64,000 nt of DNA from Nostoc sp. JL33 (GTDB lineage: Bacteria > Cyanobacteriota > Cyanobacteriia > Cyanobacteriales > Nostocaceae), in contig NZ_JABXKP010000064.1 in assembly GCF_017114985.1 (NCBI RefSeq), positions 186,001 through 250,000 of the forward strand, written 5' to 3'. Below are positions 1-6,800 of the stretch, piece after piece. The notes below the pieces were generated by a model. That model had not been told where the DNA came from. It was given only the letters and a program-made list of their open reading frames with translations, and made no database searches. Every line of letters begins with the position of its first letter. Position 1 is the first letter of the stretch. A program made the translations under genes and the position numbers.

Positions 1-1460
1 TTTTGGTGAGCCATGTAACCGACTAGTTGCGCCGCGAGTTGGATGTTGGGGCCACCGCTAGTAGGTATTAAGACACGCTGGATTTGCTTGATAAAGCTGC
101 GGCTATCCTGTTCTTCTTGTTCCAAACGTTGAGCTTCTTCATCACTCATCACCACCTTTGATAAACACCAGCGCAGAAGGGGCGGAGCCATTAGCGAAGT
201 AACGATCGCTACCATGACAATAATCGAGTACATCTGGGGATTCAGCACTCCCAAAGATAAACCAATCGTGGCAACGACAATTTCCATCGCCCCGCGAGCA
301 TTCATCCCGGAACCCATCGCCAAACCTTCCCAATGACTCAAGCCGCCGACGCGAGAACCAATGTAAGCACCTGTAAACTTGCCAACACAGGCGACAGTGA
401 GAACAATCAAGCCAAATAGCAACGTTTGGGGCACTAACAAAGTTAGCAAGTTAACTTTCAAGCCAGCTGAAGCAAAGAAAATTGGCGCTAGAAAGGCTGC
501 TGTGAAGACTTCTAGCATATGTCCAGCCTCATTGCTAAAACGGCGAGATTGACCTGCCAAAATCCCCAGCACAAAAGCACCTAATGCTGCTTCTAGACCT
601 AATGCGTGGGTAAGTGCTGCTGCCGAGAGCGAAAGAATCAGCACAACCGATATACTAGCGGAGATTCCGCCAACGTAGTCATCAACCCACCGCAAAATCT
701 GGTCTACGATGGTACGCCCAATTGTAAAGGCGATCGCTAGAAACAATATAGCCGCACTCACGGAATGGAAAATTGTCCCAAAGTCAAATTTGCCGCTACT
801 AGCTAAACCTGAAACCACAGAAAGTAAAATCCAGCCGATGGTGTCGTCAGTCATGCCAGCAGCTAAGGTGACTTGACCAATGTCACGGCGAATTAGGTTT
901 AAGTCCATCAGCACCTTAGCAATCACTGGTACTGCCGAAATACTCATTGCTGTGGCGATAAACAGACTGAATACTAGTCGCTTTTCTGGAGCCGCCAAAA
1001 AACTATCTGGTAGTAGCCAGCCCAATCCAAATCCGGTGATAAACGGGACAATAATTCCGCCTAATGAAATCAACAGAGCCGTTTTACCCTTACGAAGGAT
1101 CAGCTTGAGATCCGTCTCCAACCCAGTCACAATCAGCAAAAATAACACGCCTAACCAAGAAATAACCGAAAGTAAATTAGACTGTTCTTGACTTTTGGGA
1201 AAAATGTGTGCCTGTAAGTCTGGAAGGAGCAGACCAAATAGAGAAGGGCCAAGCAGCACACCTGCGAGTAATTCCCCAACAACAGGCGGTAGGTTAATCC
1301 GGCGCATCAATTCACCCAATCCCCGCGCTACCAGAAGCAACAGTGACAGTTGCACCAGCACCAACAGCAGTTCATGATGACCGAGAGGTTTAATTAAACC
1401 GTCACCTGCTACTTTCTGTGCAGCGAGTACAGGCACTAACATTAGGGACAGGTTTGGCAT
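1..1460 (-). CDS. CPA2 cation:proton antiporter (3' end beyond window)
   Basis: A long reading frame begins at ATG 1460 and is still open at base 1, giving at least 486 codons. The translation is a polytopic membrane protein of the monovalent cation:proton antiporter-2 family, which exchanges Na+ or K+ for H+. It has an early PPVVGELLAGVLLGPS segment, a TDD acidic pair near residue 203 at the usual ion-binding position, and MNARGAMEIVVATIG, a conserved late helix. After about residue 430 it becomes hydrophilic, and RVLIPTSGGPNIQLAAQ resembles the start of a universal-stress-type cytoplasmic domain, cut by the window edge. A second CPA2 antiporter lies at 51928-54066. The family call is firm; the ion is not determined. 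Confidence 0.9.
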   Translation of the reverse strand, partial: MPNLSLMLVPVLAAQKVAGDGLIKPLGHHELLLVLVQLSLLLLVARGLGELMRRINLPPVVGELLAGVLLGPSLFGLLLPDLQAHIFPKSQEQSNLLSVISWLGVLFLLIVTGLETDLKLILRKGKTALLISLGGIIVPFITGFGLGWLLPDSFLAAPEKRLVFSLFIATAMSISAVPVIAKVLMDLNLIRRDIGQVTLAAGMTDDTIGWILLSVVSGLASSGKFDFGTIFHSVSAAILFLAIAFTIGRTIVDQILRWVDDYVGGISASISVVLILSLSAAALTHALGLEAALGAFVLGILAGQSRRFSNEAGHMLEVFTAAFLAPIFFASAGLKVNLLTLLVPQTLLFGLIVLTVACVGKFTGAYIGSRVGGLSHWEGLAMGSGMNARGAMEIVVATIGLSLGVLNPQMYSIIVMVAIVTSLMAPPLLRWCLSKVVMSDEEAQRLEQEEQDSRSFIKQIQRVLIPTSGGPNIQLAAQLVGYMAHQ

Positions 1461-1632
1461 ATAAACGTCCAAAGGTTGGATTACAAATTTTTCAAGGCGC
1501 TGTTTAAGTAAATCCTGAAAATGTTTACTTCGACATCGGTCTAGGAGCTTAAACTGTCATTGTCATTAGTAACGGTAAGATTATGATGCGCGATCGCCCT
1601 CATCTGTCAGTTCAGCAGCAAAGCTCATCAAC

Positions 1633-2451
1633 TTATTTTCGAGCGCGAACAAAAAACTTTGTAGTGTCTATCCAAATACCTCGATCGGTTGCTACTTTCT
1701 CAATTTCTGCTTTGTACTCAACTTGCAATTGATTTAATTGTTCTTGTGATAATTTTGACAACAGGGGATTACCTTTAAAATTTATCTTAATTACTGTCTC
1801 AGATAATTTGTTATCACTAAGAGGGCGATAACGTCCTGATGGCTCAATCTTAATTTCGATATCTCTAAAACCTGCCTGATTGAGTAAATTGCGGCATTTT
1901 TCTGGAGTTCCCAGTGGTTCAAGGATATGTGGTAGCGATTCACCCAAAACTCTAGCGCAGATCCTCTGCTGAAGAGATGCCATCAAAGCTGTTTCGGGAG
2001 GACAAGTGAATGCCACAAATCCTCCGGGTTTTAAGAAGCGATACCACTTTTTTAAAATAGCAATTAGATCAGGAAAAAGTACAATTGCCTCACAACAAAA
2101 GACAACATCAAAACTACTATCACTAAAGTTTAAATATTCTGCATCTGCCTCAATTAACTCGATATTTTGTAATTTTGCTGCTGCAATTTTAAGTCTTGCT
2201 TGATGCAACATTCCAGGGGTCATGTCAATCCCAATCACGTAGCCCTCTGAACCAACTTTTTCAGATGCAGGAATGGCAATTAAACCTGTTCCAGTCGCTA
2301 CATCAAGGATTTTTTGTCCCGAATGTAGTGGAACAAATTCAAGTAAAATCTTGGCTTCTAGAGGATGACGAGTACCTTCTTCATGGTCATAAGTCGTTCT
2401 ACTACCATAAAATTCTCTTAGTTGCTGCTTATAATTATCTAGATCAGTCAT
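1633..2451 (-). CDS. class I SAM-dependent methyltransferase
   Basis: This 272-residue protein has a Rossmann-type methyltransferase fold. Motif I is ILDVATGTGLIAIPA, followed by the acidic end of strand 2 (VIGIDMTPGMLHQAR), an EAD motif and a post-motif DVVFCCEAIVLFPD. It resembles UbiE/Methyltransf_11 enzymes; the substrate is unknown. A TTG six bases upstream of ATG 2451 could extend the frame, but ATG is the better start. The start lies only seven bases from the ATG of the divergent methyltransferase at 2458, so each gene's promoter must lie inside the other gene or be shared. Confidence 0.85.
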   Translation of the reverse strand: MTDLDNYKQQLREFYGSRTTYDHEEGTRHPLEAKILLEFVPLHSGQKILDVATGTGLIAIPASEKVGSEGYVIGIDMTPGMLHQARLKIAAAKLQNIELIEADAEYLNFSDSSFDVVFCCEAIVLFPDLIAILKKWYRFLKPGGFVAFTCPPETALMASLQQRICARVLGESLPHILEPLGTPEKCRNLLNQAGFRDIEIKIEPSGRYRPLSDNKLSETVIKINFKGNPLLSKLSQEQLNQLQVEYKAEIEKVATDRGIWIDTTKFFVRARK

Positions 2452-2457
2452 AACCAA

Positions 2458-3279
2458 ATGTTAAATTTTCTCCACTTTATAGTAACTTTTATTGTGATAT
2501 TGAGTTGCTTGCTGCTGAATCCAACCCTGACAGCACAAGCCGCAACTTCATCCACCACTGTTTACGAACAACGGATAATCCATAGTCCAGATGGTATCGG
2601 CAAATACTACATGGGGCGCGAAATCGCCAAAGTTATGGGATACACAGGCGCTGGCTGGTTAGAACGTCCAAGCCGAGAGGGAGAGGAACAGCCAAGTAAG
2701 GTAGTCAACGCCCTCAATCTGAAACCTAATCATGTGGTGGCGGATATTGGTGCTGGTACAGGTTACTTAAGCTTTCGCATTGCGCCTTTATTAACAGATG
2801 GTAAGGTGTTGGCTGTAGATGTTCAGCCAGAAATGTTGGAAATCATTGATTTGTTCAAAAAAGAGAAAAATATCACCAATGTTGAGCCTGTTTTGGCAAC
2901 TCTTAGCGACCCCAACTTACCATCTGAAAGTATCGATTTGGCGTTGATGGTGGATGCTTACCATGAACTTGAGTATCCTCAAGAAGTCATGCAAGGAATT
3001 GTCAAAGGACTTAAACCAGGTGGTCGGGTAGTGCTGGTTGAGTACCGGGGTGAAAATCCCTTTATTATGATTAAAGGTCTACACAAGATGACTCAAAAGC
3101 AAGTCCGTAAAGAAATGCAAGCTGTTGGTTTGGTTTGGCGGGAAACCAAAAACTTGTTACCTCGACAGCATTTAATGGTGTTTGAGAAACCTGATTCTAG
3201 TGCCAGCCATATCTTTATTAATAAATCTTGCACTGCGTTTCTATCCCGCCTCAAAATGAATTCCGAGTCTCATAGTTAA
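2458..3279 (+). CDS. methyltransferase-fold protein with predicted signal peptide
   Basis: This 273-residue protein opens with a hydrophobic segment (about residues 5-24) ending at TAQAA, which looks like a Sec signal peptide or membrane anchor. The rest is a class I SAM-binding domain: motif I VVADIGAGTGYLSFR, the acidic VLAVDVQPEML, and LMVDAYHELEYP after strand 4. Methyltransferases are normally cytoplasmic, so an exported copy is odd, although similar secreted-looking methyltransferases exist in cyanobacteria and other Gram-negatives. The last 30 residues run into sequence just before a palindromic repeat. Substrate unknown. Confidence 0.8.
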   Translation: MLNFLHFIVTFIVILSCLLLNPTLTAQAATSSTTVYEQRIIHSPDGIGKYYMGREIAKVMGYTGAGWLERPSREGEEQPSKVVNALNLKPNHVVADIGAGTGYLSFRIAPLLTDGKVLAVDVQPEMLEIIDLFKKEKNITNVEPVLATLSDPNLPSESIDLALMVDAYHELEYPQEVMQGIVKGLKPGGRVVLVEYRGENPFIMIKGLHKMTQKQVRKEMQAVGLVWRETKNLLPRQHLMVFEKPDSSASHIFINKSCTAFLSRLKMNSESHS

Positions 3280-3383
3280 AGTCCACGCTTAGTGGACTGA
3301 ATTGATCATTTAGTCCACTAAGCGTGGACTTCAGCTATCAGCCCTGAACTTCAGTTCTGGGCGGGATGTCGGTGAGTGTGACA
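3280..3383. repeat. dispersed palindromic repeat, copy 1
   Basis: Two 19-bp arms, 3280-3298 and 3312-3330, are perfect reverse complements, and each is itself a partial palindrome around AGTCCAC...GTGGACT. Downstream, the stretch through GGGCGGGATGTCGGT matches a second copy at 14421-14491 closely in sequence and order. The repeat begins right at the stop of the signal-peptide methyltransferase, so it could also act as its terminator or a processing hairpin. Confidence 0.75.
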
Positions 3384-3402
3384 GATTCACTCTGACAAAA
3401 AT

Positions 3403-3627
3403 GTGGGTAGAGAATTTTTCGGCTTATGCGTACACCGTAGCCTAAATGGAATTATTAAAAGCCAAGTATTTCCTGGTTTGTGGTTGTCAAGGTTAGATTT
3501 ACTTGCTGGCAATATGCAGCAAGTATTGGCTGTGTTGCAGTTGGGATTAAATTCACCAGAACATCAAATATTTGTGCAGCAGTCGTCTAGTCAGAATTCA
3601 GGAGTCGGAATTCAAAAGTCAGAATAG
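3403..3627 (+). pseudogene. Uma2 (DUF820) family nuclease, C-terminal remnant
   Basis: The open frame ends with IIKSQVFPGLWLSRLDLLAG followed by NMQQVLAVLQLGLNSPEH. In Uma2-family proteins (PD-(D/E)XK fold, very abundant in cyanobacteria) this is the usual C-terminus: VFPGLWL, then a LL.GD/NM..VL..LQ.GL.SPEH tail. The catalytic N-terminal two thirds is absent, and the upstream sequence is a palindromic repeat. I read it as a relic, not a working gene. Family assignment rests on the recalled C-terminal pattern. Confidence 0.55.
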
Positions 3628-3665
3628 TTAAAGAATCAGGAAAACATTTGATGACTATTTTGCCA

Positions 3666-3962
3666 TCAGTCTATTTTTTGGGGAATGAGACTGGCACTTT
3701 TGGTTACACTATCCCAAACAATCCAGTTAAGAGAATTATCTAAATCATCGGGGCTGTTTGAAACTTTAAAATATAGCTTTTCTTCACGTTTTCTTTCAAT
3801 GGCAAAGTCGGCATTTTGAGCATAAGCGACTATAAAACCTTTGTCTCGCAAACAATACATCGCCCAGGCTTTCAATGATTGCTTGTATGGTTCGTGTGGA
3901 ATTGGTGGTTTTGTGATTGTGTCTTCAATTACTTGAAAGATTTGCGTGAGATTTGCAGCCAT
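3666..3962 (-). CDS. hypothetical protein (98 aa)
   Basis: I do not recognise this small soluble protein. The start is taken at ATG 3962 (MAANLTQIFQVIED), because starting at an upstream alternative codon would run it into the VOC gene, whose stop is at 3991. It has a central KAWAMYCLRDKGFIVAYAQN segment and a DFAIERKREEKLYFKVS strand-like stretch. It is 28 bp downstream of the VOC gene on the same strand, so the two are probably co-transcribed. Confidence 0.55.
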   Translation of the reverse strand: MAANLTQIFQVIEDTITKPPIPHEPYKQSLKAWAMYCLRDKGFIVAYAQNADFAIERKREEKLYFKVSNSPDDLDNSLNWIVWDSVTKSASLIPQKID

Positions 3963-3990
3963 AGTAGATACTTTTGTTATTACCTCTAAG

Positions 3991-4458
3991 TTAACTAGCT
4001 TCTGGATCGCAACGAATTTCAATCATAAAGCCATCTGGATCGTAAAAATACACACCTCTACCAGTAGGACGAGTGACTGGGCCATGTGCGATCGCTATTT
4101 TATTTTCTCTGATCACTGTCACCGCGCGATCGAATAACTGCGGATCGATGTCAAAGGCGAGATGGTACGCTCTAGTGAAAGTCTTTTCTGGGTCTGGATT
4201 TGGTGGTGATAATTCTGGTTCCCCAAATAAATCCAGTATCGTCCCGTCCGGGGTGATGAAGTTGGCTACTTTGCCAGATGCGACAAGTTCCAGCAGGGTT
4301 GCGGGTACTTCATCGCCTGTGAGTTCATGCAAACCCAGGATAGTGCCATAAAAGTAGCGGGAAGCTTGCATATCCTGGACGTTGAGGGCAATGTGATGCA
4401 CTTTACGCAGATTTCCTGGCGCAAGGACACTGTTCACGGATTGGGTGCTAGATAGCAT
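3991..4458 (-). CDS. VOC-family (glyoxalase/dioxygenase fold) protein
   Basis: This protein of about 155 residues has one vicinal-oxygen-chelate domain made of two beta-alpha-beta-beta-beta modules. It starts HHIALNVQDMQASRYFYGTI, a typical first module with an early metal-ligand His, and ends GVYFYDPDGFMIEIRCD, the usual closing strand with a metal-ligand Glu. A second His lies in AYHLAFDID. The metal site therefore appears intact. Members act as glyoxalases, dioxygenases or resistance proteins, and nothing here distinguishes these. ATG 4458 is preferred over an upstream TTG. Confidence 0.8.
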   Translation of the reverse strand: MLSSTQSVNSVLAPGNLRKVHHIALNVQDMQASRYFYGTILGLHELTGDEVPATLLELVASGKVANFITPDGTILDLFGEPELSPPNPDPEKTFTRAYHLAFDIDPQLFDRAVTVIRENKIAIAHGPVTRPTGRGVYFYDPDGFMIEIRCDPEAS

Positions 4459-4535
4459 AGTAGAATAAAATCTCAATACTTAGATAGAAGTTGAACTTTT
4501 TTCTTAAAGTTTATTATAAATAATAAAAATCTATC

Positions 4536-5009
4536 ATGGCTTTTGATTATTCTTTAGACTTTAAAAATATTGATTTTCGCCAACATCCTGAACTCTATCG
4601 TGTTGGTAAGGGTGAGCAGGGTGTACTTTTGGTTGAACCATACAAATCAGAAGTCCTTCCCTACTGGCGGTTCAAAACTCCTGAGATTGCTAAAGAGTCG
4701 AGTGAAAAAATCTACGAGATGTTTCTTGAATATCTAGAGAAAGATGATTTTGTCGGCGCGGATATGGCACGCAAGTTTATTCAAATGGGTTATACTCGCT
4801 CCCGTCGTTACGCTAATCATAAAAGCGGCAGAAAATATAAACAAAATTCGGAAACTTCAGGTTCCAAAAAAGAGATTCTTCCCTATGAAGTAGACCCAGT
4901 TAAAGCGGAATCAGCAGCAATATTTAAAGCCAAGTGGATACAAGCAAAGACAAATGAGAAATATCAAGAGCTTTTAGCCAAACATAAACAGATGTATGAG
5001 CTAGAGTAA
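4536..5009 (+). CDS. DUF4385 domain protein
   Basis: This 157-residue soluble protein matches the pattern I recall for DUF4385: an N-terminal FDYSLDFKNIDFRQHPELYR, then RVGKGEQGVLLVEPYKSE, PYWRFKTPEIA, and MARKFIQMGYTRSRRYANHK. The C-terminal half is lysine-rich and helical. Function is unknown; the family is widespread in bacteria and some phages. It starts at ATG 4536 after an AT-rich leader, divergent from the VOC gene, with 77 bp between the starts as a shared promoter region. Confidence 0.75.
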   Translation: MAFDYSLDFKNIDFRQHPELYRVGKGEQGVLLVEPYKSEVLPYWRFKTPEIAKESSEKIYEMFLEYLEKDDFVGADMARKFIQMGYTRSRRYANHKSGRKYKQNSETSGSKKEILPYEVDPVKAESAAIFKAKWIQAKTNEKYQELLAKHKQMYELE

Positions 5010-5475
5010 GACACTATTAACTTTCAACTAAGGAATAAGAATTAAATAACATACATCTGGTGAAAAAGAATTGTTTTGACGTAGCACTGCTACGTCTCTA
5101 CAAGGGTTCAGGGTAACGCATATTTAATTTCACGCCTATGTCTAACATAGAATTTATGTCCCTGGCTTACCTCACCCTCAATCCCTCTCCGATATATTGG
5201 AGAGGGAAGCTAGAGACAGGATGAAGTATTTCCATTTTATTTAATCTACGTTCCGAAGCGACTTTCGGAGGGTGCCTTATGCGGAGGAAGCTCTGAGCTT
5301 GGTGAATGAACCTCTGAACTTGGTGAATGAACCTTGGGGACTCATTGCAGAAACTCGTGACATTGTGACTAATTAATTTAAGATTAACGCGATCGCATCT
5401 TCCATTCACCAAGCCCACAAAAATCATACTGTGCAACTGTGCAACAATAGCTGTAGCTGAGTCGGAGTACAAACT
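5010..5475. other. intergenic region with small repeats
   Basis: No credible gene. It holds a short hairpin around 5078-5097 (GACGTAGCACTGCTACGTC), an inverted CCCTCTCC/GGAGAGGG at about 5184-5208, and a 21-bp tandem duplication at 5296-5337 (two copies of GA(G/A)CTTGGTGAATGAACCT). A 110-codon minus-strand frame across it is made of this repeat DNA and looks spurious. The right end is the promoter region of the DUF433 gene. Confidence 0.6.
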
Positions 5476-5721
5476 ATGGACTGGCAACAGTACATTCATT
5501 CAGACCCAAAAATTCTGCTGGGTAAGCCGACTGTGAAAGGAACTCGTTTATCTGTAGAGTTCTTATTAGGTTTGTTTGCTGCGGGATGGACAGAACAACA
5601 AGTGCTAGAAAACTATCCTACTCTTACCTCACAAGCATTAAGAGCGGTGTTCGCTTTTACAGCAGAGTGTATGCGTGAAGAATCTTTGTACACCCTACCG
5701 CTTTTGTCTGAGACGGGATGA
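5476..5721 (+). CDS. DUF433 antitoxin-like protein
   Basis: This 81-residue protein has the hallmark DUF433 pattern: HSDPKILLGKPTVKGTRLSV, then FLLGLFAAGWTEQQVLENYP and TSQALRAVFAFTAE. The family is a small winged-helix-like DNA-binding antitoxin paired with DUF5615 PIN-like toxins (VapB45/Mut7-C type). Its TGA stop (5719-5721) overlaps the ATG of the toxin frame at 5718, the coupled arrangement expected of such an operon. The antitoxin is intact, but its toxin partner is interrupted, so it may now be an orphan. Confidence 0.85.
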   Translation: MDWQQYIHSDPKILLGKPTVKGTRLSVEFLLGLFAAGWTEQQVLENYPTLTSQALRAVFAFTAECMREESLYTLPLLSETG

Positions 5722-5951
5722 TGCAGTTTCTAGCAAATGAAAATTTTCCTCTGATGAGCGTTAGATATTTGCGCTCTGCTGGTTACGATGTAGCCTATGG
5801 AAGTGAAGATGCGCCAGGTGCAGAAGATTCTGAGGTTCTGACGCGTGCAGTTCGTGAGGGGCGAATCATTCTGACATTTGACCGAGATTATAAGAATGTA
5901 GGCTGAAAACCCTGCGGCTTCAGCCCAGGGATGAAAGCCACGACGCAGGGT

Positions 5952-6101
5952 TTACCCTGCGGTGATGTTTGGTCTGGGAAGTTTAGAAATGTATTTCCGA
6001 ACTAGGTCAGACATTGAACAACCTTGTCTTTCCGCTTCTTGTTGTAGCTGAAAGAATTCGTACTCAGATACTCTAATATCTAGCTTTTTTGCTCTTGACA
6101 T
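5952..6101 (-). CDS. small ribbon-helix-helix-like protein inside the element
   Basis: This 49-residue protein starts at ATG 6101: MSRAKKLDIRVSEYEFFQLQ, then AERQGCSMSDLVRKYISKL. A short N-terminal strand followed by two helices with SMSDLVRKYI fits a CopG/Arc-type ribbon-helix-helix DNA-binding domain. Its C-terminus is encoded by the left-end hairpin of the IS605-like element, so gene and transposon end overlap. It may regulate the element or be a passenger. An upstream in-frame alternative start at 6149 would add 16 residues unlike the family. Confidence 0.5.
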   Translation of the reverse strand: MSRAKKLDIRVSEYEFFQLQQEAERQGCSMSDLVRKYISKLPRPNITAG

Positions 6102-6329
6102 ATCCCGCCAATCGTCAGTACAATTAAGTATAACAGGCAAGGTAATCAACCTGTATAAAAACCTAACTGCCTAGCAGCAATCTGAACCTTCTCCCAAGGG
6201 GAGACGCTAACGCGAAGACAATTGAATCTATGCGGTTCTACTGCATTGTTCTAGTTTCTTCCTAGCAGTAGGTAAAAGATTCATAGGAGCTAGACAAATC
6301 AGAATTTTGAAACAAATCGTTTCAATAAA

Positions 6330-6552
6330 ACAGGACTTGCAGTAATGCAACTACCGAGGGGCACTCGGAAAGTTAACGCTTCTCTTCGAGACGCTGCGCC
6401 AAGGGGAGAGTCCCATCTCTGGGTTAGATGACGCAAGGAACCTAATCTAAATGGTCTCGATGAACCAAGAATCCCCTGGCTTTTAGTTAAGATGAGCGTT
6501 CGCGCAGCGTGTCGTTAGACAAGCGAAATCTTAACAGCCAGGGGAGTGTCAA
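6330..6552 (+). ncRNA. TnpB guide (omega/reRNA)-like right end, orphan
   Basis: In IS605 elements the right-end RNA forms the TnpB guide scaffold and finishes at the transposon boundary. This stretch has the right position, a run of short hairpins, and the phrase GATGAACCAAGAATCCCC just before the boundary hairpin, which I recall from cyanobacterial tnpB 3' ends. The boundary hairpin itself is swollen by an inserted palindromic stretch (TTAAGAT...ATCTTAA). Without tnpB nearby, any guide would have to act with a TnpB encoded elsewhere. This is inference from layout and motif memory. Confidence 0.3.
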
Positions 6553-6800
6553 GGTGAGTTAATTTACCGCCTACGAATGCCATCGCCAGTCGGTGTTGTT
6601 TATTTCCGTTATTTTACTGCTACACCAGAGGAGCCAGCTGAAGACTTGCTACGCCTGCTGAGTATTGAAGGTATATCTTTAGAAGGCAGTTTTACTGTTG
6701 TAGAGCGTACACAGCTACGTCAGCGCCCAATGCCCTAATTTAGTTTATTTGTCAATCAGTCTTCCTTTTACTATCTTCGCATCTCCCCTTATTTGCCCAT

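Larger units (their letters stand above)
5892..6552. mobile_element. IS200/IS605-type non-autonomous element (661 bp)
   Basis: The boundaries are fixed by the interrupted toxin: insertion after GATTAT on the left and after GAGTGTCAA on the right, with no target duplication. That fits IS200/IS605 single-strand transposition next to a short TTAN-like target. The left end has a GC-rich imperfect hairpin (about 5908-5963). The right end carries AAGAATCCCCTGGC...GCCAGGGGAGTGTCAA, the subterminal hairpin I associate with cyanobacterial tnpB elements. Neither tnpA nor tnpB is present. Inside are an RHH-like minus-strand ORF and two short REP-like palindromes (about 6186-6215 and 6379-6411). Confidence 0.75.
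5718..6738 (+). pseudogene. DUF5615 PIN-like toxin, split by insertion element
   Basis: The N-terminal half, 5718-5891, reads MMQFLANENFPLMSVRYLRS through ILTFDRDY, with the conserved acidic residues of the PIN-like fold. It then runs out at a premature TGA. The missing C-terminal half resumes at 6553 in the right frame: GELIYRLRMPSPVGVVYFRY through FTVVERTQLRQRPMP, with TAA at 6736-6738. Removing 5892-6552 restores a 119-residue frame, close to normal DUF5615 length. The toxin is therefore disrupted by one clean insertion with no flanking loss. It could still be rescued if the element excises precisely. Confidence 0.85.

Noticed and set aside
5167-5499. 110-codon minus-strand ORF
   Set aside because: Made of a 21-bp tandem duplication and repeat DNA and covers the DUF433 promoter and start.
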